Source: Alkalimarinus alittae
Lineage (GTDB): Bacteria > Pseudomonadota > Gammaproteobacteria > Pseudomonadales > Oleiphilaceae
NCBI RefSeq assembly: GCF_026016465.1
Contig: NZ_CP100390.1
Location: 2,456,001-2,520,000, forward strand
DNA length: 64,000 nucleotides
Direction: 5' to 3'
Positions within the stretch are counted from its first letter, which is position 1. Each line of letters starts with the position of its first letter. Shown here in pieces: positions 56,629-64,000 of the stretch. The position numbers and the translations under genes were made by a program. The notes under the pieces are model-generated. The model searched no databases. It had not been told where the DNA came from and worked only from the letters and a program-made list of their open reading frames with translations.

Positions 56629-57503
56629 ACCTTATACTCATACTTCAATTGATCATTTAGTAAGTGCTGTATTTTATAAACTAGAGGGCTAATAGGTAAC
56701 TCATTACCATCTAATCGACGCACAGGCCACACCCCTAAAATACTATTAATAATCGCCATCCCGCAAAACTCAGCTATAGTAGATGGCGTAACCGTATCAA
56801 TACGGGCGCTGAGCCCTAGCTTTTTAACATTATCAAAAATAAATTGTCTAGCAACCCCATCAACACCGCACAATTTAGTATTTGGCGACACAATACCCTG
56901 ACTTTCAAAGAATATGATATTAGACTTTGTACCCTCTATCACACGCCCCTTTTGATCTAACATTACCCCCTCTGACACAGACGAGTCTAACTCAGCACTC
57001 GCGAGTACTTGATCTAATCGGTTAAGGTGCTTAATGCCCGCTAACGCAGGATTTTCAGAGAGCCTGTGGTGACAGGTCATTAAGTTAACACCCTCTGAAG
57101 CGTAATCTGATGGGTATTCTGGAAGCGGATAACAAATAATGACTTCGCTAGGGCTAGTCTGAGCAGGCAGTTGATAACCTCGACCGCCGGCCCCTCTAGA
57201 GACAATGATTTTAACTACGCAAATTTCGTTGGCTTTCCCGGCTTTTTTAACAACGCTATCAAGTCCAGATTTTAAACGTTGTGTCAGTTCAGTATCGGTA
57301 GGGATTTTTAGCTTTTTACAACCATCCGTGAGTCTTTTACAGTGATATACCCATAACAATGGCTCACCATTAACCACTCTAATGGTTTCAAATAAACCAT
57401 CGCCATACATAAATCCCCTATCAAAGACATCGAGAGCGTCTTTAAATACACCATTAATCAGTACAGGGGGTGACAACGCTTCACTAACGGGCAACTGAGT
57501 CAC
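56625..57503 (-). CDS. pabC: 4-amino-4-deoxychorismate lyase
   Basis: 292-aa PLP enzyme (fold type IV) that makes p-aminobenzoate for folate. [17 protein letters not shown] near the N-terminus and the PLP-Lys region [14 protein letters not shown] are seen. The start is GTG and overlaps the fabF stop in a GTGA arrangement. In the usual position between fabF and mltG. Confidence 0.95.
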   Translation of the reverse strand: MTQLPVSEALSPPVLINGVFKDALDVFDRGFMYGDGLFETIRVVNGEPLLWVYHCKRLTDGCKKLKIPTDTELTQRLKSGLDSVVKKAGKANEICVVKIIVSRGAGGRGYQLPAQTSPSEVIICYPLPEYPSDYASEGVNLMTCHHRLSENPALAGIKHLNRLDQVLASAELDSSVSEGVMLDQKGRVIEGTKSNIIFFESQGIVSPNTKLCGVDGVARQFIFDNVKKLGLSARIDTVTPSTIAEFCGMAIINSILGVWPVRRLDGNELPISPLVYKIQHLLNDQLKYEYKV

Positions 57504-58750
57504 CCGTTAAACTTTGCAAACAACAGAGATCCATTAGTTCCGCCAAAACCAAAAGAGTTCGATAAAGCGTAATTTACAACGCCTTCTTGCGCTTTATTTG
57601 CGACAAAGTTGAGATCACACTCATCATCAGGGTTTTCTAAATTGATGGTGGGTGGAACAATGTTGTGCAAGATACTATTGATACAAAAAATAGCTTCGAC
57701 AGCACCCGCAGCCCCTAATAGATGGCCAGTCATTGACTTAGTGGAGCTGACTTTTAACGAGGGTGCATCACTGCCGAATACAGCTTTTATAGCTCGACAC
57801 TCTGCGATATCGCCCTGTGAGGTTGAAGTCCCATGAGCATTAATATAACCAATTTGAGAGGTATTCAGGCTAGCGTCGTTTATCGCTCGCTTCATCGAAA
57901 GCTGAGCCCCTTCACCGTTTGCTGAAGGTGACGTTATATGAAATGCGTCATCACTCATACCAAAACCGACAAGCTCACATAGAATGTTCGCACCGCGTTT
58001 CTTCGCACATTCCAATTCTTCTAATACGATAACACCTGCCCCGTCACTTAGCACAAAACCGTCACGATCTTTATCCCACGGCCGGCTTGCGCGCTCAGGT
58101 TCATCATTACGCGTTGATAGTGCCCTTGCCGAACAAAATGAAGCTAAGCCTGTTGGCGTAGTGGCCATTTCAGCTCCGCCAGCAAGCATAATGTCAGCAT
58201 CGCCATAAGCAATTGTTCTCGCGGCATAACCAATATTGTGTGTACCAGTGGTGCAAGCTGTCGTAATAGCAATATTAGGCCCTTTAAACCCGTAACGTAT
58301 CGCCAGATTACCTGCGATCATATTAATCACCGAGCCAGGTACGAAAAACGGAGAAACCTTTCTTGGCCCACCATCCAGCAACGCTTTATAGTTATTCTCA
58401 ATAGTTTCTAAGCCACCTATCCCCGAACCGATTGCCACGCCGACTTTTTCAAGTAACGCTTCATCCTCACACGTATCAAGCCCTGCAGACTCAACAGCCT
58501 GAATAGCGGCAACTAAACCATATTGCATAAAGCGGTCAATCTTACGGATATCTTTTTTGCTAAGGTACTGCTCTATATCTAGCCCTTTAACCGCTCCACC
58601 TATTTTGGTAGCAAAGCGTTCAGTATCAAAATTATCAATGTAGCCAATGCCACTAACACCTTTTATTGCCGCATCCCAAGAATCAGCCGTGTTATTTCCC
58701 AAGGGAGATAACATACCGGTACCAGTCACAACCACTCTCCTTAATGCCAT
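57500..58750 (-). CDS. fabF: 3-oxoacyl-ACP synthase II
   Basis: 416-aa condensing enzyme for fatty-acid elongation. Catalytic Cys166 ([12 protein letters not shown]) and the two His in [11 protein letters not shown] and [12 protein letters not shown]. The ATG at 58750 has GAGG six bases upstream; a GTG four codons earlier overlaps this site and is unlikely. Downstream of acpP. Confidence 0.97.
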   Translation of the reverse strand: MALRRVVVTGTGMLSPLGNNTADSWDAAIKGVSGIGYIDNFDTERFATKIGGAVKGLDIEQYLSKKDIRKIDRFMQYGLVAAIQAVESAGLDTCEDEALLEKVGVAIGSGIGGLETIENNYKALLDGGPRKVSPFFVPGSVINMIAGNLAIRYGFKGPNIAITTACTTGTHNIGYAARTIAYGDADIMLAGGAEMATTPTGLASFCSARALSTRNDEPERASRPWDKDRDGFVLSDGAGVIVLEELECAKKRGANILCELVGFGMSDDAFHITSPSANGEGAQLSMKRAINDASLNTSQIGYINAHGTSTSQGDIAECRAIKAVFGSDAPSLKVSSTKSMTGHLLGAAGAVEAIFCINSILHNIVPPTINLENPDDECDLNFVANKAQEGVVNYALSNSFGFGGTNGSLLFAKFNG

Positions 58751-58826
58751 TTGAAACCTCACTTACTTGGTATAAAAATCAGTTAATTTTTCAAATAAAG
58801 AAAAATAACTCGGTGCGCTAGAAACT

Positions 58827-58858
58827 AAAAAGCCGCTCGAAATTGAAATTCGTGCGGC
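58827..58858 (-). terminator. Hairpin after acpP
   Basis: GCCGC-TCGAA pairs with TTCG-T-GCGGC, followed on the minus strand by a five-T run. It lies between acpP and fabF and may tune the high acpP transcript relative to fabF. Confidence 0.7.
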
Positions 58859-58888
58859 CTATGGCTTGGCTAAGATAAAACTAACTTT

Positions 58889-59122
58889 TTATTGGTTCGA
58901 GATGATGTAGTCGATTGCATTCTGCACAGAGGCAAGTTTTTCTGCTTCTTCATCAGGAATTTCGGTCTCGAACTCTTCTTCAAGCGCCATCACTAACTCA
59001 ACTGTATCCAGAGAGTCTGCACCTAAATCTTCAACAAAAGAAGAAGTATTCTGTACTTCAGACTCTTTAACACCTAGTTGTTCACAAACAATTTTTTTAA
59101 CGCGCTCTTCGACTGTACTCAT
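58889..59122 (-). CDS. acpP: acyl carrier protein
   Basis: 77-aa acidic carrier protein for fatty-acid synthesis. The phosphopantetheine attachment site is Ser37 in [13 protein letters not shown]. Typical ACP length and helices. Preceded by AGGAAAG. Confidence 0.98.
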   Translation of the reverse strand: MSTVEERVKKIVCEQLGVKESEVQNTSSFVEDLGADSLDTVELVMALEEEFETEIPDEEAEKLASVQNAIDYIISNQ

Positions 59123-59240
59123 ACTTTCCTCACTATATATAAACCAAGCACTTAGTTGCGTGCTAGTCTAGTAGAATATAAAACCTTAAACAAGCGTGAT
59201 TTGAACATAAAAGCTTAGGTTGGACACTAATCCAACACTA

Positions 59241-59984
59241 TTACCCCATGTACATTCCACCATTTACATTGATTGTTTCACCTGTCACATACCCAGCTGC
59301 ATCACTCGCCAAAAACCCCACAACTGCAGCAACCTCTTCAGGGCTACCTAGCCGGTTAGCAGGTATAATCGACAACATTGAATTAACTTGGTCTTCGTTA
59401 AGCTCTTTAGTCATATCTGTATCGATAAAGCCAGGCGCTACCGAATTTACAGTAATACCTCTGCCCGCCATTTCTTTTGCTAATGAGCGAGAAAACCCCT
59501 CTACACCAGCCTTTGCAGCAGCATAATTCACTTGTCCAGCATTACCCATCGATGCGACCACTGAACTTACGTTAATAATCCTGCCCCATTTGGCCTTAGA
59601 CATCCCTCTCATTACGGCCTTGGATGTTCTATACATAGAGGATAAATTTGTATTTAATACCGAATCCCACTCATCTGCCTTCATTCTTAGCAGCAAGTTA
59701 TCCTTAGTTATACCGGCATTATTAACCAACACTAATGGCACGCCGTATGCCGACTTAACTTGATCAATTCCATCTTCTACTGACTGAGAATTAGACACAT
59801 CCATCACTATACCATCACCGCTTAACCCCCAGCGAGCAAAGTAGTGTGAGATCGCTGACGCACCCTCTTCTGTCGTCGCGGTTCCAATCACGGTGTAGCC
59901 TTGAGTCGCCAATGTCTTTGCAATAGCCTTCCCAATTCCCCGACTTGCACCCGTAATCAATGCAACCTTATTTTCTAAAGACAT
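59241..59984 (-). CDS. fabG: 3-oxoacyl-ACP reductase
   Basis: 247-aa short-chain dehydrogenase that reduces 3-oxoacyl-ACP with NADPH. Cofactor motif TGASRGIG near residue 11 and catalytic Ser141, Tyr154, Lys158 (NYAAAKAG). Between fabD and acpP. Confidence 0.97.
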   Translation of the reverse strand: MSLENKVALITGASRGIGKAIAKTLATQGYTVIGTATTEEGASAISHYFARWGLSGDGIVMDVSNSQSVEDGIDQVKSAYGVPLVLVNNAGITKDNLLLRMKADEWDSVLNTNLSSMYRTSKAVMRGMSKAKWGRIINVSSVVASMGNAGQVNYAAAKAGVEGFSRSLAKEMAGRGITVNSVAPGFIDTDMTKELNEDQVNSMLSIIPANRLGSPEEVAAVVGFLASDAAGYVTGETINVNGGMYMG

Positions 59985-60078
59985 TTACAACTCCCTTATA
60001 GCCAGACTTAAATGATCAACCGTCTTCGGTCTAGCTGCATAATGTAAAACATACTTTATTAGCTGAGACATCAAAATA

Positions 60079-61014
60079 TTACTTAGATGTTTCCTGTACT
60101 GCTTCTCTCAATTTTTCCGGGTTTTCAATAGTAAAACCAACAAGGTTTCGATCAATTCGTTTAACTAAACCTGATAACACCTTACCCGGGCCACATTCTA
60201 CTACCGCTTCCGCCCCTTGCTCTGCCACGCATTTCACACTCTGAGTCCATAACACCGGAGAATAGAGCTGTTTTACTAAATTATCGATTAGTATGCTTTT
60301 ATCTGTCTCTAAAGTAGCCGTTACATTCTGTATAACAGGTATGACAGCATCATTAAAATCAAGCGATCTAAGTGCTTCCTCTAAACGTGTAGCGGCCTGC
60401 TTCATCAGAGCGCTATGAGCGGGAACACTCACCGGTAATGGCAATGCTCGTTTAGCGCCAGCTTCTTTACAGGCGATAATCGCTCGATCAACGGCCGTCT
60501 TACTTCCGGCAATCACCACTTGGCCAGGCGCATTAAAGTTAACCGCAGAAACCACATCGCCTTGCGAGGCTGTCTCGCACGCCTTAACAACACCTTCATC
60601 ATCTAAACCGATAATAGCCGCCATTGCGCCTTCCCCAAGAGGAACCGCTTGTTGCATTAGCTGACCGCGAAGCTGCACTAATTTTACCGCATCAGTAAAC
60701 GATAAGGCCTCTGCAGCGACCAACGCAGTGTATTCACCCAAACTATGCCCTGAAACACAACAAGGCGCACCCCCACCTAGCTCCTGCCATACGCGATACA
60801 ATGCAACACTCGCAACCAAAATGGCAGGTTGAGTGTTTTCAGTTTTATTTAACGTTTCTAAGGGGCCATCACTCACTAAAGCCCACATATCAAATCCAAG
60901 CGCTTCAGACGCTTCTGCAAAGGTGTTACGAACAACCTCAAATTCAGCGTACGCATCTGAGAGCATACCTATGGACTGTGAACCTTGACCCGGAAATAAA
61001 ATCGATGTTTTCAT
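60079..61014 (-). CDS. fabD: malonyl-CoA:ACP transacylase
   Basis: 311-aa acyltransferase charging ACP with malonate. Nucleophile Ser91 in GHSLGEY; LFPGQGSQSIGM at the N-terminus. The ATG at 61014 gives this standard start; the frame is open 11 codons upstream and the ribosome site is weak in both cases. It directly follows plsX; the fabH gene often found here is absent. Confidence 0.95.
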   Translation of the reverse strand: MKTSILFPGQGSQSIGMLSDAYAEFEVVRNTFAEASEALGFDMWALVSDGPLETLNKTENTQPAILVASVALYRVWQELGGGAPCCVSGHSLGEYTALVAAEALSFTDAVKLVQLRGQLMQQAVPLGEGAMAAIIGLDDEGVVKACETASQGDVVSAVNFNAPGQVVIAGSKTAVDRAIIACKEAGAKRALPLPVSVPAHSALMKQAATRLEEALRSLDFNDAVIPVIQNVTATLETDKSILIDNLVKQLYSPVLWTQSVKCVAEQGAEAVVECGPGKVLSGLVKRIDRNLVGFTIENPEKLREAVQETSK

Positions 61015-61153
61015 AATTGCAGCGTAATTGATTAATTTAGTTATCACGATTAGCCATTGGTATAGTTGCCATATGGCACGCTATATACCTTAACTGAATC
61101 ACCCAAAATGACAGCATTGCTGCCTGAGGTATCAAAACCTAGCACAAGGATTA

Positions 61154-62293
61154 TTAAAAAAGTAACTCATCAAGCCGGCTATTTATCATGTCAGGCACCT
61201 TTCGTTCAACCTCATTGAATGCCTGATCTATAGCACATGAAAAGGCTTCGGCGTCTGCATTACCATGACTCTTCACTACAACACCTTGTAAGCCTATGAA
61301 AAGAGCGCCATTATGCTTAGCTGGATCAATTTTCTTTAATAACCGCCTAAACAACGGTATAACCAACTTACCCAAAATGCGGGTATACCAATGAGCTTCA
61401 AATATTCGAAAAAGAGACTGGTATAGTAGCTTTGCAACCCCCTCACCCGTTTTCAAAGCAATGTTACCCACAAAACCATCACATACCACTACATCAGCAA
61501 CATCATTAAATAGATCGCTTCCCTCAATGTAGCCAACATAATTAATACCATCGCACTCTACCAACATGCTGGATGCCAATCTTACCTGCTCACTTCCCTT
61601 TATCTCTTCTTCGCCAACATTAATTAGAGCAACACGAGGCTTATCGATACCCTCAAGGGTCTCAACAAGTATCGACCCCATCAAACCAAACTGATACAAG
61701 TGCTCAGCAGTACTGTCGACATTAGCACCAAGATCCAAGACGTAACAACTGCCTTTGGGAGCGGGAAGTTTTTTAGTGATTGCAGGGCGATCTATACCCG
61801 GACACATACCTAGAATAGAGCGACCAAGTAACATTAATGCACCCGTATTCCCCGCACTTACACAACCACCCGCAACACCGTCTTTAACCAACTGGAGCGC
61901 AATCGCCATTGAAGAATTTTGTTTTCGTCTAAGTGCTCGGGAAGGCCTATCACTCATCAATACAACGTCTGGCGCATGATGAATAATTAAACGACCACTT
62001 TCTTTATAGGCCGTAAACAGCGTTTTGAGGTGCGGAGCTAAAGGAGGGTTATCAGGTACTTCAGATACAATAGGCATATCCCCAGAGAGAGGGGTATTTT
62101 TGTCGAAATTCAGATACAACAAAGCCTCAAGCTTACTCTGATCACCGACCAGGATAATACTTAAGGCCTCATTTCTTTTGAGACTTTCTAGTGCTGCGAT
62201 GACTGTTGCCTGGGGAGCAAAGTCCCCACCCATTGCATCAACAGCAACAGTGACTCGGCCAACCAAAGCAGTATTAGTCGTCAGAAGACTCAA
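61154..62293 (-). CDS. plsX: phosphate acyltransferase PlsX
   Basis: 379-aa enzyme making acyl-phosphate from acyl-ACP for phospholipid synthesis. [12 protein letters not shown] at the N-terminus, SAGNTGALM, and the C-terminal GNADAEAF region are characteristic. The best upstream start is TTG at 62293 with AAGG close by, which overlaps the end of rpmF by 20 bp; a TTG at 62266, after the rpmF stop, would give a shorter and also normal N-terminus. Translational coupling to rpmF is likely either way. Confidence 0.93.
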   Translation of the reverse strand: MSLLTTNTALVGRVTVAVDAMGGDFAPQATVIAALESLKRNEALSIILVGDQSKLEALLYLNFDKNTPLSGDMPIVSEVPDNPPLAPHLKTLFTAYKESGRLIIHHAPDVVLMSDRPSRALRRKQNSSMAIALQLVKDGVAGGCVSAGNTGALMLLGRSILGMCPGIDRPAITKKLPAPKGSCYVLDLGANVDSTAEHLYQFGLMGSILVETLEGIDKPRVALINVGEEEIKGSEQVRLASSMLVECDGINYVGYIEGSDLFNDVADVVVCDGFVGNIALKTGEGVAKLLYQSLFRIFEAHWYTRILGKLVIPLFRRLLKKIDPAKHNGALFIGLQGVVVKSHGNADAEAFSCAIDQAFNEVERKVPDMINSRLDELLF

Positions 62294-62453
62294 TTACCTT
62301 TTTACCACGTAGGAAACCATCAGGAGTCACGTGGTGACGACGATGAACTTCACCAGTAGTAGGATCGGTAGATAGTGTAGTTGCACTCAATGAATCGTGT
62401 GAACGACGCTGTCCACGTCTAGATCGAGTTACTTTACTCTTTTGAACTGCCAT
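62274..62453 (-). CDS. rpmF: 50S ribosomal protein L32
   Basis: 59-aa ribosomal protein. It begins [20 protein letters not shown] and ends [20 protein letters not shown], the standard L32 pattern. It lies between yceD and plsX, as in most gammaproteobacteria, and its end overlaps the plsX frame. It is short and so easily missed in long-ORF scans. Confidence 0.97.
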   Translation of the reverse strand: MAVQKSKVTRSRRGQRRSHDSLSATTLSTDPTTGEVHRRHHVTPDGFLRGKKVIESSDD

Positions 62454-62493
62454 TGGTTATTTACTCCAAGTAATCTCAGATAAGAATACTACG

Positions 62494-63033
62494 TTACTTA
62501 TCGAATTTAATGTTAGACAAAACCCCAAAAGGGTTTGGCTTTGTATCTTCTACTGCTTCAACCTCTAATTCTTCGTCATAAAAATCAACGATAGAAGCAT
62601 CCACTTTGCAGTCTTTTGGCTCATGGTAAGCAAACATTGGAACACTCAAGAGCAACTCTTCATCAAGTATATCAGAGAGCTCCATATTGTCATCTAGCTC
62701 AACCATAAGCGGTTCATAAATCTTAGGAAGATTTATGGCTTGCTCGTCAGTTAAAACAAGTCCTAAAGTAAATTCAGATTGAATTGATTTAGTAACCGGC
62801 TCCAGACAACGTTGACAAACCATGGAAACATCACATGATAGCTTGCCACTCAATATTCTTAATCTTTGCTCATCGCGACCAAACACTAACTCTGCATTCA
62901 CGTCACCCTCAGAGCTAACAAGTAACTCTGATACTCTTGGCAACTTACTTAAAGAGATAGAACCAACAAGTTCGGTTCCCTGCTCCGCAAGTTTCACTGG
63001 ATTAACAGTTAGTGGTAAGGGCATCTTTGACAT
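62494..63033 (-). CDS. yceD: DUF177 / YceD family protein
   Basis: 179-aa protein of the YceD family, linked to 23S rRNA accumulation and expressed with rpmF. Typical features are the Cys motif CQRCLEPV near residue 75 and the acidic DELLLSVPMFAYH stretch, although the exact biochemical role is not known. It lies 40 bp upstream of rpmF. Confidence 0.92.
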   Translation of the reverse strand: MSKMPLPLTVNPVKLAEQGTELVGSISLSKLPRVSELLVSSEGDVNAELVFGRDEQRLRILSGKLSCDVSMVCQRCLEPVTKSIQSEFTLGLVLTDEQAINLPKIYEPLMVELDDNMELSDILDEELLLSVPMFAYHEPKDCKVDASIVDFYDEELEVEAVEDTKPNPFGVLSNIKFDK

Positions 63034-63147
63034 AAGCGCGCAATTTTAGGGGCGAATTTAAGTATTGTCAAAACATTATGCTGAATTTAGCATATATTCT
63101 AAGCATCTCATTCAAATACAGTGTAAAACCGAGAAATAGGACCCATA

Positions 63148-63750
63148 ATGAGCGACTTACCCCTGGTTTTAGCTTCATCATCCCCATACCGAAGCGCAAT
63201 TTTAGAAAAAATAAACCTTCCGTTTATTTCTGTGTCACCTAATATTAATGAAAGCGCGCACAATAATGAAAGCCCCGAAGCATTGGTTGCAAGAGTCACT
63301 CAAGAAAAAGCATTCGCTATTCAGAGTAACTTTCCAAACCACCTAATCATTTCATCAGACCAAATTGCCACACTAAGTGACGGCACCATTCTCACAAAAC
63401 CGCACACTCATGACAATGCGATTAAGCAACTTCAAGCCTGCAACGGTAAGCGCGTAACATTTCTAACAGGCTTATCTCTTTTAAATACAGCCACGCACAA
63501 CCACCAACTTATTATTGAACCCTTCGACGTCACCTTTAGAACACTTTCTAATGACGAGATAGACAATTATCTTAGACTCGAACAACCTTATGATTGTGCA
63601 GGTAGTTTTAAAGTGGAGGGGCTGGGAATTTGCTTATTTGAAAGCCTCACAGGAAATGACATCAACGCATTAGTCGGACTACCCTTAATAAAACTGCTTG
63701 AGCTATTACGAAATGAGTCAGTAAACCCTCTAAGCAAGAGAAATAACTAG
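63148..63750 (+). CDS. yceF: Maf-family nucleotide pyrophosphatase (YceF-type)
   Basis: 200-aa Maf/Ham1-like pyrophosphatase acting on modified nucleotides; the YceF branch acts on 7-methyl-GTP. LASSSPYRSAIL at the N-terminus, ESPEALVARVTQEKA, and SSDQIA with the catalytic Asp are visible. Divergent from yceD, which is the usual yceF location and supports this branch over YhdE. Confidence 0.9.
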   Translation: MSDLPLVLASSSPYRSAILEKINLPFISVSPNINESAHNNESPEALVARVTQEKAFAIQSNFPNHLIISSDQIATLSDGTILTKPHTHDNAIKQLQACNGKRVTFLTGLSLLNTATHNHQLIIEPFDVTFRTLSNDEIDNYLRLEQPYDCAGSFKVEGLGICLFESLTGNDINALVGLPLIKLLELLRNESVNPLSKRNN

Positions 63751-63787
63751 CGCCATTCCATAACACCACGCTTGATTCTTCTTGCTA

Positions 63788-63855
63788 CCCTCGCGAAGAC
63801 GGGGGTCCACTATATTAGTGTGGTTTAATATTCGAATTCCCGCCTTCGCGGGAAT
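63788..63855. repeat. Palindromic intergenic repeat
   Basis: CGCGAAGACGGG (left arm) and CCCGCCTTCGCGGG (right arm) form an imperfect inverted repeat of the CGCGAAGGCGGGAATGAC type that is dispersed in many proteobacterial genomes. It sits after yceF in a 250-bp gene-free stretch. Confidence 0.65.
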
Positions 63856-64000
63856 GACAACCATTTCTGAATAGATATCAAACAGTCAAGCTGTAAAGGG
63901 TGCCCCCTCAAAACTTGACCACCCAGATATTCGTAATCTATAAACAAGCACCATACTATTGAAGCTTCATAGCACCACTTACAACACTATTTGAAATTGC

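Noticed and set aside
63898-63924. Possible insertion-sequence end (GGGTGCCCCCTC..CCACCC)
   Set aside because: No transposase or matching second end in the window; too short to call.

Overview
The window is a gene-dense, moderately AT-rich chromosomal segment of a gammaproteobacterium. The backbone resembles the Pseudomonas / Marinobacter / Oceanospirillales type: ccoNOQP-ccoGHIS-hemN; tRNA(Pro-Arg-His-Leu)-tig-clpP-clpX-lon-hupB-ppiD; folD/cysS/glnS/ppiB/lpxH; and yceD-rpmF-plsX-fabD-fabG-acpP-fabF-pabC-mltG-tmk. Genus cannot be fixed by reading alone. No rRNA, CRISPR array, intact insertion sequence or integrated phage is visible.

Layout. 188-10547 holds a complete cbb3 oxidase set: structural genes ccoNOQP, assembly genes ccoGHIS, a SafE-like membrane protein, and hemN with a well-placed Fnr/Anr box. 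10731-16417 is a patch of accessory genes: a phosphoribosyltransferase-like protein, a Tll0287-like single-haem protein, a phage-type hypothetical, ttcA, a TetR regulator, a DnaJ-related protein and a polysaccharide deacetylase. 16434-21194 is a four-gene minus-strand set: a C39 cysteine peptidase, a FapF-like outer-membrane barrel, a FadL-like barrel and a DUF4124/MalM-like periplasmic protein. 21479-31093 is the proteostasis block plus four tRNAs. 31334-41256 is housekeeping (folD, cysS, glnS, ppiB, lpxH, miaE, acnB, a CBS protein).

41331-53914 is the most interesting region. The plus strand carries methylsuccinyl-CoA dehydrogenase, ethylmalonyl-CoA mutase, MeaB GTPase, crotonyl-CoA carboxylase/reductase and an epimerase, which are the diagnostic enzymes of the ethylmalonyl-CoA pathway. 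Next to it, on the minus strand, are three genes that look like mesaconyl-CoA C1-C4 CoA transferase, mesaconyl-C4-CoA hydratase and a citramalyl-CoA-type lyase, known from the 3-hydroxypropionate bicycle and, as homologues, from itaconate catabolism. The classical mesaconyl-C1-CoA hydratase is absent from the cluster. Read together, the genes suggest a hybrid route: crotonyl-CoA + CO2 to ethylmalonyl-, methylsuccinyl- and mesaconyl-C1-CoA, then mesaconyl-C4-CoA and citramalyl-CoA, then pyruvate + acetyl-CoA. The net result would be reductive carboxylation of acetyl-CoA to pyruvate without glyoxylate, malate synthase or propionyl-CoA. This is an inference from gene content.

54011-63750 holds htpX and the fatty-acid synthesis / murein / folate / thymidylate operon (including rpmF at 62274-62453), ending with a maf/yceF pyrophosphatase. 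Palindromic intergenic repeats lie at 53932-54001 and 63788-63855.
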